A DNA stretch of 64,000 nucleotides from SURF-43 sp964628985 (GCA_964628985.1 CAZVNJ010000010.1:4622-68621), one strand, 5' to 3'. Counted from the first letter of the stretch, positions 53,904-62,645 are shown. The notes: generated from the letters alone by a model not told the origin. Numbers and translations: made by a program.

Positions 53904-56591
53904 TCAACGCGTGGCCTTCCAGGCATCGATGACTGCGCGGGCGATGGGGCCTGCCTGCTGCGAGCCGGAGCCCGCGAACTCCTTGACCACGGCGACGGCG
54001 ATTTCCGCGTCCTCGACGGGGGCGAAGGCGATGAAGAGCGCGTGCGAGTCGTCCGTCGGGGCGACCTCCGCGGACCCGGTCTTGCCGCCGACGCGGACGC
54101 CGCTGACCGCCACGGTCGAGGCCCAGCCGTCCCGCACGCCGTGCTCCATCATCGCCTTCAGCGCCTCGGCGGTCGCCGGGGACATCGCGCGCCGCCAGTC
54201 CTGCGTCGGCTCGTCAAGGAAGAGGCGGGGGCGGGGGACGACGCCCCCGTTCGCGACGGCCGCCGTCACGAGCGCGAGGTGAAGCGGGGTGAACTGCAAT
54301 TCGCCCTGTCCGAAAGCGCTGGCGGCAAGGCCGGCGCCGCTATCGAGGAACTTCTCGGTGGTGTTGAGCCGGCCGGAAACGGTCGGCAAGGGAAAGGGGA
54401 CCGCCTCAGTCAGGCCGAGCGCGCGCGACATGTCGCGCAGGCGATCTGCACCGACCTTGATTCCCAGTTCGGCGAAGAACGTGTTGCATGAGTACGCGAA
54501 GGCGTCCGAGGCGTTCTGCGTACGCTTGCCCGGCGGCTCGTTTCGGCTGGTGATGCGGACCCCGTTGATGAAGACCTCTTCGGGGCATGACACCGGAGCG
54601 CGCGGATCGGTCAGTTTGGCCTCGAGCGCCGCGGCCATCGTCACGGTCTTGAACGTGGAGCCGGGCGGGTAGAGTCCTTGTGTCGCGCGGTTGAGCAGTG
54701 GCGCCTTCGGGTCGCTCCTCAGTGCGACCCATTCCTCTTCGCTGAAGCCGGGGTTGAAGATCGGTGCGCTGACCATCGCCAGCACGTCGCCCGTGCGCGG
54801 GTCGATGGCGACGACGGCGCCAGGCGAGGATCCGAGGGCCTTCTCAGCGGCCTGCTGGATGCGGAGGTCGAGCGTGAGGCGGACGTCCTCGCCGTTTCGG
54901 CGTTCGCGGAGGAGGTCCTGCCACGTACTCCGCAGCGTCGGAGCCGTGCGGCCCACGAGGGCGTCGGCACGCACCCCCTCGACGCCGCTTGCGCCCACCT
55001 GAGCGGAGTCGAAGCCGAGCACGTGTACCGCGCCGGGCGCCCGATAGACGCGCTGGCGCTCACCGTTGGCGGCGGTAACCGTCTCTGCGAGGACCTGGCC
55101 GTTACGGTCGAGGATGCGGCCCCGTGCCACGCGGTCAGACTCCCGGCGGAGGCGCTCGCCGCTCACGGCAGGTTCCGAGGCGAGGTCCCGCCGCACGACG
55201 TGCCAGTAGCCGAGGCCGAGCGAGACGACGAAGAAGCCCGCCAGCAGCGCAAGCCCGAGTTCGCGGACGGGCACCTCGATGCGGGGGACGGGCGGGAGTC
55301 GACGGCCCTCCGGTGCGCCAGCGCTGGTGAGCAGGGCGAGCATGACCCAGCCGACGACCATCGAACTGCCGCCGTACGAGAGAAACGGGCTCGTGAGGCC
55401 GGTCAGCGGGAGCAGGCGGAGTACGCCGCTGAAGACGATCAGCACCTGCGCGCCAAGGCTGATCGCGAGGCCGACGCTCAGCAACTGCCCGAACGCGTCC
55501 TCGATCACCCGCGATCGGGCGAGGGCGCGAATCACGAACAACCCGTACAGCATCACGACGGCGAGCGACCCGAGCAGCCCCCACTCCTCGCCGATCACCG
55601 CCAGGGGGTAGTCCGTGTGTGCTGCCGGAATGAGCCCCGGGTTGCCGTAGCCAGGACCCGCGCCGAAGACGCCACCGAAGACGAAGCCGCCGACCGCCTG
55701 CAAGGACTGGTACCCCGCCCCTCGTGGATCCGCCCACGGGTCGAGCCAGGCGTCGAAGCGGTCCTGGATGCGTGCGGAGCCGAAGAAGGCCAGCAGGCCG
55801 AGCAAGAGGATGACCACGATCGCCAGGACGAGGTAATCGCGCCGCCGTGTCGCCGCGTAGAGCATCGCCATCGCAGACGCGCCAAAGATGAGGGCCGGGC
55901 CGAAGTCGCGCTGCGCCACCACGGCGATCACCGTGATCCCGAGGACGCCGAGGATCGGCAGCCAGTACGCCGGTGCGGGGATGCGGGCGCGGAGACCCAG
56001 CCACGCCTCGTGTGCCGGGTGCTCGGCGAGGTGGCCGGCGAGGAAGGCGACGAGGAGGATGCGCAGCAGTTCCGCGGGTTGGACGGTGATCGGCCCGACC
56101 TGGAGCCAGAGTCGCGCGCCCTGTCCGGTGACGTCGGCCCCCAGCAGGAGCGTCGCCCCAGCGAGCAGCAGGCCGAAGGCGATCAGCAGATAGCGGAAGC
56201 GTCGCAGCCAATCGAGGAGCGGCGGGAACCCCGCGAAGGCGATGAAGGCGGACCAGCCGATGGTGATCCAGAGCATCTGCGTGGCGAGGATCGCAGGCTG
56301 GACGCGCGCGATGACGGCGAGTCCGAGGGCGCAGAGCACCCAGGCGGGGGACAGCAATTGAGGATCCCAGGCCCGGCCGACGACCCGCAGCACGAGCGGT
56401 GTGACGAGGGGCAGTGATGCGACGACGGCCATTGTGACGACCAAGACCGGGTCCACGCTGACCTCGGTGGATGCCAGGACGAGGGCCGGTGCGGCGGCGA
56501 GGAGCAACGCAGGACAGACCAGCAGCAGCGCCGACTGAAGCGTGGTGCGGCGGCCAAGGTGCGGCGGGCTGGTCGACGGTGCGGTCGTCAA
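53904..56591 (-). CDS. SEDS (FtsW/RodA)-class B PBP fusion
   Basis: This 895-residue protein combines a SEDS glycosyltransferase (residues about 15-425, with Asp 229 in AQRDFGPALI) and a class B penicillin-binding transpeptidase (about 440-895). The transpeptidase motifs are STFK at 645-648, SCN at 701-703 and KTG at 837-839. Normally FtsW/RodA and its PBP partner are separate proteins; here the polymerase and cross-linker are on one chain. The TTG at 56591 is chosen as start because AGGAG lies 6 bases upstream and no ATG/GTG fits. The 79-bp gap to the RodZ-type gene is divergent. It builds peptidoglycan at the membrane. Confidence 0.88.
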   Translation of the reverse strand: MTTAPSTSPPHLGRRTTLQSALLLVCPALLLAAAPALVLASTEVSVDPVLVVTMAVVASLPLVTPLVLRVVGRAWDPQLLSPAWVLCALGLAVIARVQPAILATQMLWITIGWSAFIAFAGFPPLLDWLRRFRYLLIAFGLLLAGATLLLGADVTGQGARLWLQVGPITVQPAELLRILLVAFLAGHLAEHPAHEAWLGLRARIPAPAYWLPILGVLGITVIAVVAQRDFGPALIFGASAMAMLYAATRRRDYLVLAIVVILLLGLLAFFGSARIQDRFDAWLDPWADPRGAGYQSLQAVGGFVFGGVFGAGPGYGNPGLIPAAHTDYPLAVIGEEWGLLGSLAVVMLYGLFVIRALARSRVIEDAFGQLLSVGLAISLGAQVLIVFSGVLRLLPLTGLTSPFLSYGGSSMVVGWVMLALLTSAGAPEGRRLPPVPRIEVPVRELGLALLAGFFVVSLGLGYWHVVRRDLASEPAVSGERLRRESDRVARGRILDRNGQVLAETVTAANGERQRVYRAPGAVHVLGFDSAQVGASGVEGVRADALVGRTAPTLRSTWQDLLRERRNGEDVRLTLDLRIQQAAEKALGSSPGAVVAIDPRTGDVLAMVSAPIFNPGFSEEEWVALRSDPKAPLLNRATQGLYPPGSTFKTVTMAAALEAKLTDPRAPVSCPEEVFINGVRITSRNEPPGKRTQNASDAFAYSCNTFFAELGIKVGADRLRDMSRALGLTEAVPFPLPTVSGRLNTTEKFLDSGAGLAASAFGQGELQFTPLHLALVTAAVANGGVVPRPRLFLDEPTQDWRRAMSPATAEALKAMMEHGVRDGWASTVAVSGVRVGGKTGSAEVAPTDDSHALFIAFAPVEDAEIAVAVVKEFAGSGSQQAGPIARAVIDAWKATR

Positions 56592-56670
56592 CGGGCACTC
56601 CTGGCCGGCGCTCGGTGGGTATGCTCGATCCAGCCTACCGGAGTGGCTCCGGTCAGGCGGTGGAGCGAAA

Positions 56671-57435
56671 GTGACGCGGATGGTGGACGAAGCTTGGCCG
56701 ATCGTGCTGCTCGTGCTGCGTATCGGCGTGGTGGCTGTGCTGTACCTCTTCCTGCTCTCGGCGTTCCGCGCGCTCCGGGCCGAGCTACGCGCGCCCGTCC
56801 TCGAACTCGCCCCGGCGGGGCGTGGGCGAACCGACGACCGCGACCCCATCGAGCCGCCCAACGTCGAGCCCACTGAGGTGCCTCGCGCTGCGGTTGCGGA
56901 GGACGTAGTACCGGATGACCTCACGCCGCTGCCGCCCCCATTGCCGGCCCGCCTCCCAACCGCGAGGAAGAGGCGCGAGCGTCGGGTGCAACCGACACGG
57001 CGGCGGGTGCCGCTGGCGCTCGGGATCCCGATTGGGGCCGCTGCCGCGGTGATTGTGCTAGGGGGCGCTGTCGCGCTGATGAACCTCGGGCCGGAGGAGA
57101 GGACGCCGGGTGGCGTTGCTGCGGCGCCGGCGAACGAGCCGTTTGGTCCGCCGGTGGTGAAGCCCGCGCCGGGACGGGTGACCGTCGGGCTGGCGGCGCA
57201 GGAGGACTCGCTGGTGCGCGTGACAGTCGACGGCGTCGTGCAGTTCGACGGGACACTCCGTGCACGACAGCGCCAGGCGTGGGACGGCGCTCAGCGCGTG
57301 CAGGTGTGGACGGACAAGGGCAAGACGATGCTGATCGCGATCAACGGCGAGAACCTCGGCCCCTACTCGCCCGCGATGGGGCACCCGGACTGGAACCGGA
57401 TTGACTTCGGGTTCATCCCGGGCTGGACGCGCTGA
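56671..57435 (+). CDS. RodZ_C/DUF4115 domain protein
   Basis: This 254-residue protein, starting from GTG at 56671 after GGAG, has a membrane segment at about 8-26, a long acidic/basic linker (50-110), a second membrane segment at 115-140, and a C-terminal DUF4115/RodZ_C beta domain from about 180 (VRVTVDGVVQFDGTLRA, then INGENLGPYSPAMGHPDWN). No helix-turn-helix is present, unlike full RodZ. RodZ organises the elongasome. Divergent from the SEDS-PBP gene, it may act in the same cell-wall machine. Confidence 0.78.
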   Translation: MTRMVDEAWPIVLLVLRIGVVAVLYLFLLSAFRALRAELRAPVLELAPAGRGRTDDRDPIEPPNVEPTEVPRAAVAEDVVPDDLTPLPPPLPARLPTARKRRERRVQPTRRRVPLALGIPIGAAAAVIVLGGAVALMNLGPEERTPGGVAAAPANEPFGPPVVKPAPGRVTVGLAAQEDSLVRVTVDGVVQFDGTLRARQRQAWDGAQRVQVWTDKGKTMLIAINGENLGPYSPAMGHPDWNRIDFGFIPGWTR

Positions 57436-57500
57436 GCAGGCGGAATCGCTCGAATTTTTCACGTCGGCCCACCTTCTGCAGGATTCGATCTCGCGTGATT

Positions 57501-57525
57501 CCTAGACAGTCAGTCACTGTCTAGG
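57501..57525. repeat. Inverted repeat CCTAGACAGT/ACTGTCTAGG
   Basis: Arms of 10 bases (57501-57510 and 57516-57525) are exact complements around a 5-base loop, CAGTC. The motif CCTAGACAG recurs at 57547-57555 in direct orientation. It could be a terminator stem or a protein-binding site. Confidence 0.75.
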
Positions 57526-57543
57526 CCAGATTCAGGATCGCGA

Positions 57544-57573
57544 GTCCCTAGACAGGATTTCCTTCCTAGGGAC
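57544..57573. repeat. Inverted repeat GTCCCTAG/CTAGGGAC
   Basis: Arms of 8 bases (57544-57551 and 57566-57573) are exact complements with a 14-base loop that contains TTTCC. It lies 18 bases after the first inverted repeat and shares the CTAG core, so the two may be one structured region. Confidence 0.7.
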
Positions 57574-57648
57574 GCGCCCACGCGCCTCGTGGTTGGGGCG
57601 GATCCCGCGATCGGGCAGGGCGTCCCGGCGCGCAGGCTCACACCTGGC

Positions 57649-57678
57649 GGCGCGAGGGCGAAGGGCGCGAGGGCGAAG
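57649..57678. repeat. 15-bp tandem duplication
   Basis: The unit GGCGCGAGGGCGAAG occurs twice end to end (57649-57663, 57664-57678), with a third partial copy starting GGCG. It is in a non-coding stretch. Confidence 0.7.
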
Positions 57679-57810
57679 GGCGGGATGGCGCGGAGCTGAG
57701 CCACTGGGAAAGGGCTTGGAGCAAGCAGTGATCGCGAGGGCGAGCGGGTCCCGGAAGGGGGAGTGCGGAGCTCGGCGCGAATCTCCTCCCGGTGTCCGGC
57801 TGAGCACCTC

Positions 57811-58404
57811 TTAAGAGTCAACCGTCCTCTCACGGGCTTGGACGGCTTCTGTGGTAAACGATGCCCAGGAGATGATGAGCGAGTGATTCCATTCCGGTGC
57901 AGGGCGACCAGACCAGGCGTCCTTGAATATTCCCAATGTCCGACTCATAGCTACTTCTTTTGTTTCTCGCTCGGCTTGAATCAGGAAAGCCTCCAGAAGC
58001 TCACCGACCCAAAGCATCCGCAGATCTGGAAACGCTGCGCTGGTTGCGACGAACTGCTCGCGGTTTCGAGCGAGATCCCTAAGGCGGAAGCGGACAATCC
58101 GCCAGCCTTCGTCTTTCAGCTCGCGAGTGCGTTGTCGATCAAGCCTCACTTGCTCCGCGTGGTGTGGTCCGTCGACCTCGGCCCCGAGCTTGACGTCCGG
58201 CCACGCGAGGTCAAGGCAGGCGAAACGGCGGTCAGCACGGGTTGAACGATCGCGGCCCGGAACGAGCCACACTCGATATTGCCGGATGGGAGGAGCGATT
58301 CCCCAAGCGTTGATCAGCCGATAAACGGAGTTCTCCAACGCAGACGGTGTTTGCCAATGACAATCACCTGCGACTAGTTCCCACGGAGGTCGGGCTTCTG
58401 GCAT
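57811..58404 (-). CDS. DUF559-type endonuclease-like protein
   Basis: This 197-residue protein has a PD-(D/E)XK-like core. ACLDLAWPDVKLGAEVDGPH (near 66-85) supplies the candidate D and E residues, and LKDEGWRIVRFRLRDL (near 98) is the typical DUF559 end. DUF559 is related to very-short-patch-repair-type endonucleases. The ATG at 58404 is used; a GTG at 58458 is possible but lacks a Shine-Dalgarno. The local base use is less GC-rich than neighbours (57900-58030), hinting at transfer. It sits in an accessory-looking patch with a hicB-like remnant. Confidence 0.7.
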   Translation of the reverse strand: MPEARPPWELVAGDCHWQTPSALENSVYRLINAWGIAPPIRQYRVWLVPGRDRSTRADRRFACLDLAWPDVKLGAEVDGPHHAEQVRLDRQRTRELKDEGWRIVRFRLRDLARNREQFVATSAAFPDLRMLWVGELLEAFLIQAERETKEVAMSRTLGIFKDAWSGRPAPEWNHSLIISWASFTTEAVQARERTVDS

Positions 58405-58443
58405 GCCGTTGTAATACCACAAGCAAACCAGGAAGCGGGCAGT

Positions 58444-58712
58444 ATGCACGAGTACCACGGAGGAGTGAAGTTGCCCCCCACAACCGAGGGCTATGAAGAC
58501 GGGCGTACCGGCGAGGGTTCACGCAGGCCGACGCGTTCGAGGAGCCACGAGCGAACGTGCCGGAAGCGGTCCAGGTGCACTTCGATGAGCCGGAGTGCCC
58601 ACCGATCGCGCTACCGCACTTCGTCCGCGACGAGTTGATTCCTGTCTGGGAGTGCCCTGCGGCGAGGCCACCTGCTCCTCTGCCCGGGACTCGTGCGCGT
58701 AGCGTCTGTTAG
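58444..58712 (+). pseudogene. hicB-like antitoxin remnant, frameshifted
   Basis: Frame 1 from ATG 58444 reads MHEYHGGVKLPPTTEGYEDG, while the other frame from 58518 reads FTQADAFEEPRANVPEAVQV, then PPIALPHFVRDELIPV, ending in TAG 58710-58712. Joined, the two parts resemble a HicB-type antitoxin (tandem beta then FTQADTFEEARANV helix). The switch point is at the GGG of 58515-58517; one extra G would restore a single frame. No hicA is visible nearby. The remnant is likely non-functional. Could also be a sequencing error in the G run. Confidence 0.5.
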
Positions 58713-58728
58713 CGCAACCGCGTGAACC

Positions 58729-59145
58729 TCATTGCGCCGAGTGCGCGTTGTAAGTACACCCACATCCATCGCATAGGGTGCATCGATACCAACGACAATC
58801 CGGACACCGCCCACTGTTGTCCTCAGGGGCATCAGAGAGCGGCTCGCCGCAGTAGCAGTGTCGGTCGTAGGTGTACCCAAAGTGATCGCGTAGGCGGGAG
58901 CGGCCTTCTCGCGCGATCGGGTCAGCCATCCCGGAGCGCTTGAACGCCCGGTTATAGGCGCGCAATGCGGCGAGGAGCAACCTCTCGGAGTCGACGAAGT
59001 CAGGATGGTACTTTGCATAGGCCTCTGGCACGCTAGCCCCGTGCGAGGCCATCTCCTCCGGCGTCCGGCCCAATAACCTCAAATAGAGGATGGAGTCTGG
59101 GTCGATCGCCAATTCGAGTCGGCATCGCTCCTCGATCCAGGCCAC
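58729..59145 (-). CDS. Cys-rich zinc-ribbon-like protein
   Basis: This 138-residue protein has a helical first half (residues 1-85) and a C-terminal Cys cluster: CYCGEPLS near 97, then CPDCRWYRCTLCDGCGC to near 131. The eight closely spaced Cys residues suggest one or two zinc ribbons. There is no signal peptide. I recognise no family. It follows purS on the same strand by 54 bp and could be in its operon or part of the accessory patch. Confidence 0.6.
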   Translation of the reverse strand: MAWIEERCRLELAIDPDSILYLRLLGRTPEEMASHGASVPEAYAKYHPDFVDSERLLLAALRAYNRAFKRSGMADPIAREGRSRLRDHFGYTYDRHCYCGEPLSDAPEDNSGRCPDCRWYRCTLCDGCGCTYNAHSAQ

Positions 59146-59199
59146 CGTTCTTCCCGGACAACAGCGACTATCTCCCGAGGGATCTCCATCCGTCCGGAC

Positions 59200-59463
59200 C
59201 TACGCCTTCGCGAGTGCGGCGACTTCGAACTCGAAGTCCTCGATCACGGGGTTGGCCAGCAACTGCTGGCACATGGAGCGGACGGCGGTGGTCGCGTCCG
59301 CTTCAGAGGCGGCTTCGAGGGTGATGTCGATGCGTTTGCCGGCGCGGACGGACTGGACGCCGGTGAAGCCGAGGGACTGGAGGCCGCCCGCGACGGCGAG
59401 GCCCTGCGGGTCGTTGACCAGCGGACGGAGCATGACGTTCACGTGGGCGATGTAGCGGGGCAT
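59200..59463 (-). CDS. purS: Phosphoribosylformylglycinamidine synthase subunit PurS
   Basis: This 87-residue protein is of PurS size, with RYIAHVNVMLRPLVNDPQG at the start, LGFTGVQSVRAGKRIDI in the middle and ANPVIEDFEFEV at the end. PurS bridges PurL and PurQ in formylglycinamide ribonucleotide amidation. PurL and PurQ genes are not adjacent. It is the last recognised purine gene of the guaA/purD/purB/purC/purS run, 35 bp after purC. Confidence 0.93.
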   Translation of the reverse strand: MPRYIAHVNVMLRPLVNDPQGLAVAGGLQSLGFTGVQSVRAGKRIDITLEAASEADATTAVRSMCQQLLANPVIEDFEFEVAALAKA

Positions 59464-59498
59464 CGGGTCTCCTCGGTGCTCGGTCCGGTTGAGGCGGC

Positions 59499-60419
59499 TC
59501 AGGCTGCAGGTGGCGGCAGGTCGTTGCCGGTGATGCGTCGGTAGGCCTCGATGTAACGTGCGGAGGTGGAGGCGACGATCTCGGGTGGGAGGACGGGGGC
59601 GGGGGGCGTCTTCGGCCAGCCGGTGGCTTCGAGCCAGTCGCGCAGAGGCTGCTTGTCGAAGGAGGGCTGGTCGTGGCCTGGCTCGTACTGGTCGGCGGGC
59701 CAGAAGCGGCTGGAATCCGGCGTCATGACCTCATCGACCAGGACCGGTTCGCCGTCCAGCATGCCGAACTCGTACTTCGTGTCCGCGACCAGGATGCCGC
59801 GCTCCGCGCAGACGTGGGCGCCGTAGCGATAGAGCGCGAGCGACCGCAGTTTGATGGCGTTGGCGACGGCTTCGCCGAGCAGCGCCTCGACTTCCTGGTA
59901 GGTCATCGGCGCGTCGTGCGCGGGCGGTTCGGCCTTGGAGGACGGGGTGAAGAGCGGGTCCATCAGGCGGTCGCACATCTTGAGGCCCGGCGGGAGGACG
60001 TTGCCGGAGACGACGCCGCTCGCGAGGTAGTCCTTCCAGCCGCTCCCGGTGAGGTAGCCGCGCACGACGCACTCGACCTTCAGCACCTCGGCGCGCCGCA
60101 TCACCATGCTGCGGCCGAAGTAGCGCGGATCGGTGACGCCGAACTCGGCGGCGTTGGAGGCATCGAGGATTGCCACGAAGGCGCTGGGCACGACCTCGGA
60201 GGTGCGCCCGTACCAGTAGGCGGAGAGCCGGGTGAGGACTTCGCCCTTACGCGGAATGCCGTTTGGCATGACGACGTCGAAGGCGGAGAGGCGGTCGGTG
60301 GCGACGAGCAGGAGGCGATCGCCGGGTAGCGCGTAGAGGTCGCGCACCTTGCCCTGGTGCACCTTCGGCAGCGGCAGGTCGGTCGAGAGCATCGGGGGCT
60401 CGGCGGCCTTCGAGGTCAT
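59499..60419 (-). CDS. purC: Phosphoribosylaminoimidazole-succinocarboxamide synthase
   Basis: This 306-residue enzyme has an N-terminal VHQGKVRDLYALPGDRLLLV ATP-grasp start, RLSAFDVVMPNGIPRKGEVL near residue 42, and the conserved C-terminal block near residue 207 (ILVADTKYEFG, then LVDEVMTPDSSRFW). It joins aspartate to CAIR with ATP in step 8 of purine synthesis. It is larger than the 240-residue bacterial form, as in yeast-type/SAICAR synthase class 2. It follows purB by 55 bp. Confidence 0.95.
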   Translation of the reverse strand: MTSKAAEPPMLSTDLPLPKVHQGKVRDLYALPGDRLLLVATDRLSAFDVVMPNGIPRKGEVLTRLSAYWYGRTSEVVPSAFVAILDASNAAEFGVTDPRYFGRSMVMRRAEVLKVECVVRGYLTGSGWKDYLASGVVSGNVLPPGLKMCDRLMDPLFTPSSKAEPPAHDAPMTYQEVEALLGEAVANAIKLRSLALYRYGAHVCAERGILVADTKYEFGMLDGEPVLVDEVMTPDSSRFWPADQYEPGHDQPSFDKQPLRDWLEATGWPKTPPAPVLPPEIVASTSARYIEAYRRITGNDLPPPAA

Positions 60420-60474
60420 CTAGTCACTCCACTTCCTGGTCGCTCGCGCTGGATCGGCCCGTACGCCAGCGAGG

Positions 60475-61818
60475 TCATCGTCCGGCCTTCGCCGGCGTCT
60501 TCGGCGCGACCTTCGGTGACTCCAGCAGGCCGATGCGGCGGAAGGTCTCGTCCACCCAGACGAGGAAGGCCTGCGGGTCGAAGATGGCATCGAGTTGCGC
60601 AGCAGTGAGGCGCGTGTGTACCTCCGGGTCGGCGTCGAGGAGGGCGCGCAGAGGACGCTCCTCGCGCCACGCCGTCATCGAGTTGCGCTTCACGATGTTG
60701 TAGGCAGCCTCGCGCGTCATGCCAGACTCCAGCAGGGCGTTGAGCACCTTGGAGGAGTAGATGAGGCCCTGCGTGCGCTCGACGTTGCGCGCCATCCGTT
60801 CTGGGTAGACGACCAGGCCGTCCATCACCCCGGTGAAGATGTGCAGCGCGTAGTCGAGCAGGCCGCAGGCGTCGGGCAGGATGATCCGCTCCGCGCTGGA
60901 GTGAGAGATGTCGCGCTCGTGCCAGAGGGCCACGTTCTCGAGGGCTGTGCTGGCATAGCCGCGCAGGGTGCGGGCGATGCCGCAGACCCGCTCGCAGAGT
61001 TCAGGGTTGCGCTTGTGCGGCATCGAGGAGGAGCCGGTCTGGCCGCCCTCGTCGAACGGCTCCTCGGCCTCGAGGATGTCCGTGCGCTGGAGGCCGCGGA
61101 TCTCCGTCGCGAACTTCTCGAGGGATGCGCCGACGCCCGCGAGCACCTCCACGTAGAAGGCGTGGCGGTCACGCTGGATCACCTGCGTCGTCACCTTCGC
61201 CACCTCGAGCCCGAGCGCCGCGCAGGCATATTCCTCCACACTCGGTGGCACCGAGGCGTGCGTGCCGACCGGGCCGGACATCTGGCCCACGGCGATGTGC
61301 TTGCGGGCCAGCGCCAGGCGCTCCTCCTGGCGTCGCAGTTCCTCCACCCAGACGGCGAGCTTCATCCCGAACGTCGTGGGCTCCGCGTGCACGCCGTGCG
61401 TGCGGCCGATGCAGAGCGTGTCCTTGTGCTGCAGCGCGCGGCGAGCGACCACCTCGCGCAGGCGGACGACGCCCGCGATGATCAGGTCGAGTGCCTCGAC
61501 CATCTGGAGACAGGTCGCGGTGTCCCAGACATCATTCGAGGTAAGGCCATAGTGGACCCAACGCGATTCCGGCCCGAGCGACTCCGCAACGGAGCGGAGG
61601 AAGGCGGTGACGTCGTGATGGGTCTCCTCGATGTAGCGGTTGACCGCGGCGACATCGACCTTCGCATTCGCGACGACCTTCGCGACGTCCTCGGCAGGCG
61701 CGACGCCCTCGGCGCCCCATGCCTGTACCGCGGCGACCTCCACCTTGAGCCACAGCTCGAACTTGCGGTCGTCCGACCAGACGCGCGTCATCTCGGGACG
61801 GGAGTATCGAGGGATCAT
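60475..61818 (-). CDS. purB: Adenylosuccinate lyase
   Basis: This 447-residue enzyme has RYSRPEMTRVWSDDRKFELW at the N-terminus, IGRTHGVHAEPTTFG near 138, and the fumarase-superfamily signature GSSSMPHKRNP near 265. It cleaves SAICAR and adenylosuccinate, releasing fumarate, in purine synthesis and AMP formation. It follows the cupin gene by 57 bp and precedes purC. Confidence 0.96.
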   Translation of the reverse strand: MIPRYSRPEMTRVWSDDRKFELWLKVEVAAVQAWGAEGVAPAEDVAKVVANAKVDVAAVNRYIEETHHDVTAFLRSVAESLGPESRWVHYGLTSNDVWDTATCLQMVEALDLIIAGVVRLREVVARRALQHKDTLCIGRTHGVHAEPTTFGMKLAVWVEELRRQEERLALARKHIAVGQMSGPVGTHASVPPSVEEYACAALGLEVAKVTTQVIQRDRHAFYVEVLAGVGASLEKFATEIRGLQRTDILEAEEPFDEGGQTGSSSMPHKRNPELCERVCGIARTLRGYASTALENVALWHERDISHSSAERIILPDACGLLDYALHIFTGVMDGLVVYPERMARNVERTQGLIYSSKVLNALLESGMTREAAYNIVKRNSMTAWREERPLRALLDADPEVHTRLTAAQLDAIFDPQAFLVWVDETFRRIGLLESPKVAPKTPAKAGR

Positions 61819-61875
61819 GGGCGCACCTCCGGGGAGACGGGCGCTGCGGCGGGCTGACTGGAGCCCAGATCGAGG

Positions 61876-62229
61876 TTAGTCGTAGTCATGCGCGAACTCC
61901 TCACGGACAGGCGCAAAGACTTCGATCAGGCGGGAGGCCTCGATGGCGCGCACGAGATGCGGCGCGCCGCCCGGGATGAGATAGGCGCCACCGGGGGTGA
62001 CCTCACGGTCCGGGGCGCCCTCGCCGCCGACGCGGAGGAGGATGCGGCCGCTGGCGACGGTGCCCGCCTGCTCGTGCGGGTGAGTGTGCTCCGGGACGAC
62101 GGCGCCGGCTGCGAGGTCGAACTGGCAGAGGGTGAGGCTGTCGCCGGAGGCGAGGGTGCGGCGGACAACGCCGGGCACCATCTCGACGGGGCGCATCGCT
62201 TCGGCGGCGCGGACGGCGGGCTCGCTCAT
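61876..62229 (-). CDS. Cupin-domain protein
   Basis: This 117-residue small cupin has metal-binding motif 1 EHTHPHEQAGTVASG (near residue 47) and motif 2 PGGAPHLVRA. It could bind a metal and act as an isomerase, oxygenase or sugar-binding domain. The ATG at 62229 overlaps the previous gene's stop (ATGA, 62226-62229), so it is co-translated with the 139-aa unknown gene in the purine operon. The role is unknown. Confidence 0.82.
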   Translation of the reverse strand: MSEPAVRAAEAMRPVEMVPGVVRRTLASGDSLTLCQFDLAAGAVVPEHTHPHEQAGTVASGRILLRVGGEGAPDREVTPGGAYLIPGGAPHLVRAIEASRLIEVFAPVREEFAHDYD

Positions 62230-62645
62230 ATCGCCTCCCCGCCACGGGTCGTGGGGACGGAGGGGTCCGGGCCGAGGATCGCCTGCGCGAAGTCGAAGGC
62301 GACCCGGTTGCGCTCGTGCTGATCGCCAAAGAGGGCGCCCGCGCCGTCGCCGGCGTCGACCTCGTGCGCGAAGCGGGCGGCGGCGAGATCCAGCGCGGGC
62401 CGCACGGCGTCGACGCGGCGGGGCTCGACATCAGCTGCGCGGAGGTTGCGGATCTGGAACTCGCGGTTGCCGTTCAACGCCCAGAGCACGGCGGTGGCGC
62501 GGTCGCCTCGGCTGCCGCCCCAGGCGGTGATGAAATGCAGGCAGGGTGGCCGCTCGGGCTGGGCCGGCGGCGCCGGCACGGCATCGAGGTCGATGCGCTT
62601 GCGGCATTCGCGCATGGGGCAGCGCACCTCAATGGCGGCCATCAT
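62226..62645 (-). CDS. Hypothetical protein in the purine operon
   Basis: This 139-residue protein starts ATG 62645 overlapping the purD stop (ATGA, 62642-62645) and ends overlapping the cupin ATG. The N-terminal RCPMRECRKRIDLD could be half of a metal site. The rest is a compact alpha/beta domain with PCLHFITAWGGSRGDRATAV near 35. No family is recognised. The tight coupling on both sides argues it works with PurD or the cupin. Confidence 0.65.
   Translation of the reverse strand: MMAAIEVRCPMRECRKRIDLDAVPAPPAQPERPPCLHFITAWGGSRGDRATAVLWALNGNREFQIRNLRAADVEPRRVDAVRPALDLAAARFAHEVDAGDGAGALFGDQHERNRVAFDFAQAILGPDPSVPTTRGGEAI

Larger units (their letters stand above)
57436..57810. other. Gene-free 375-bp region between convergent genes
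   Basis: No coding frame is convincing here. The stretch holds two inverted repeats (57501-57525 and 57544-57573) and a 15-bp tandem duplication at 57649-57678. It separates the RodZ_C gene end from the DUF559 gene end. Confidence 0.7.
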
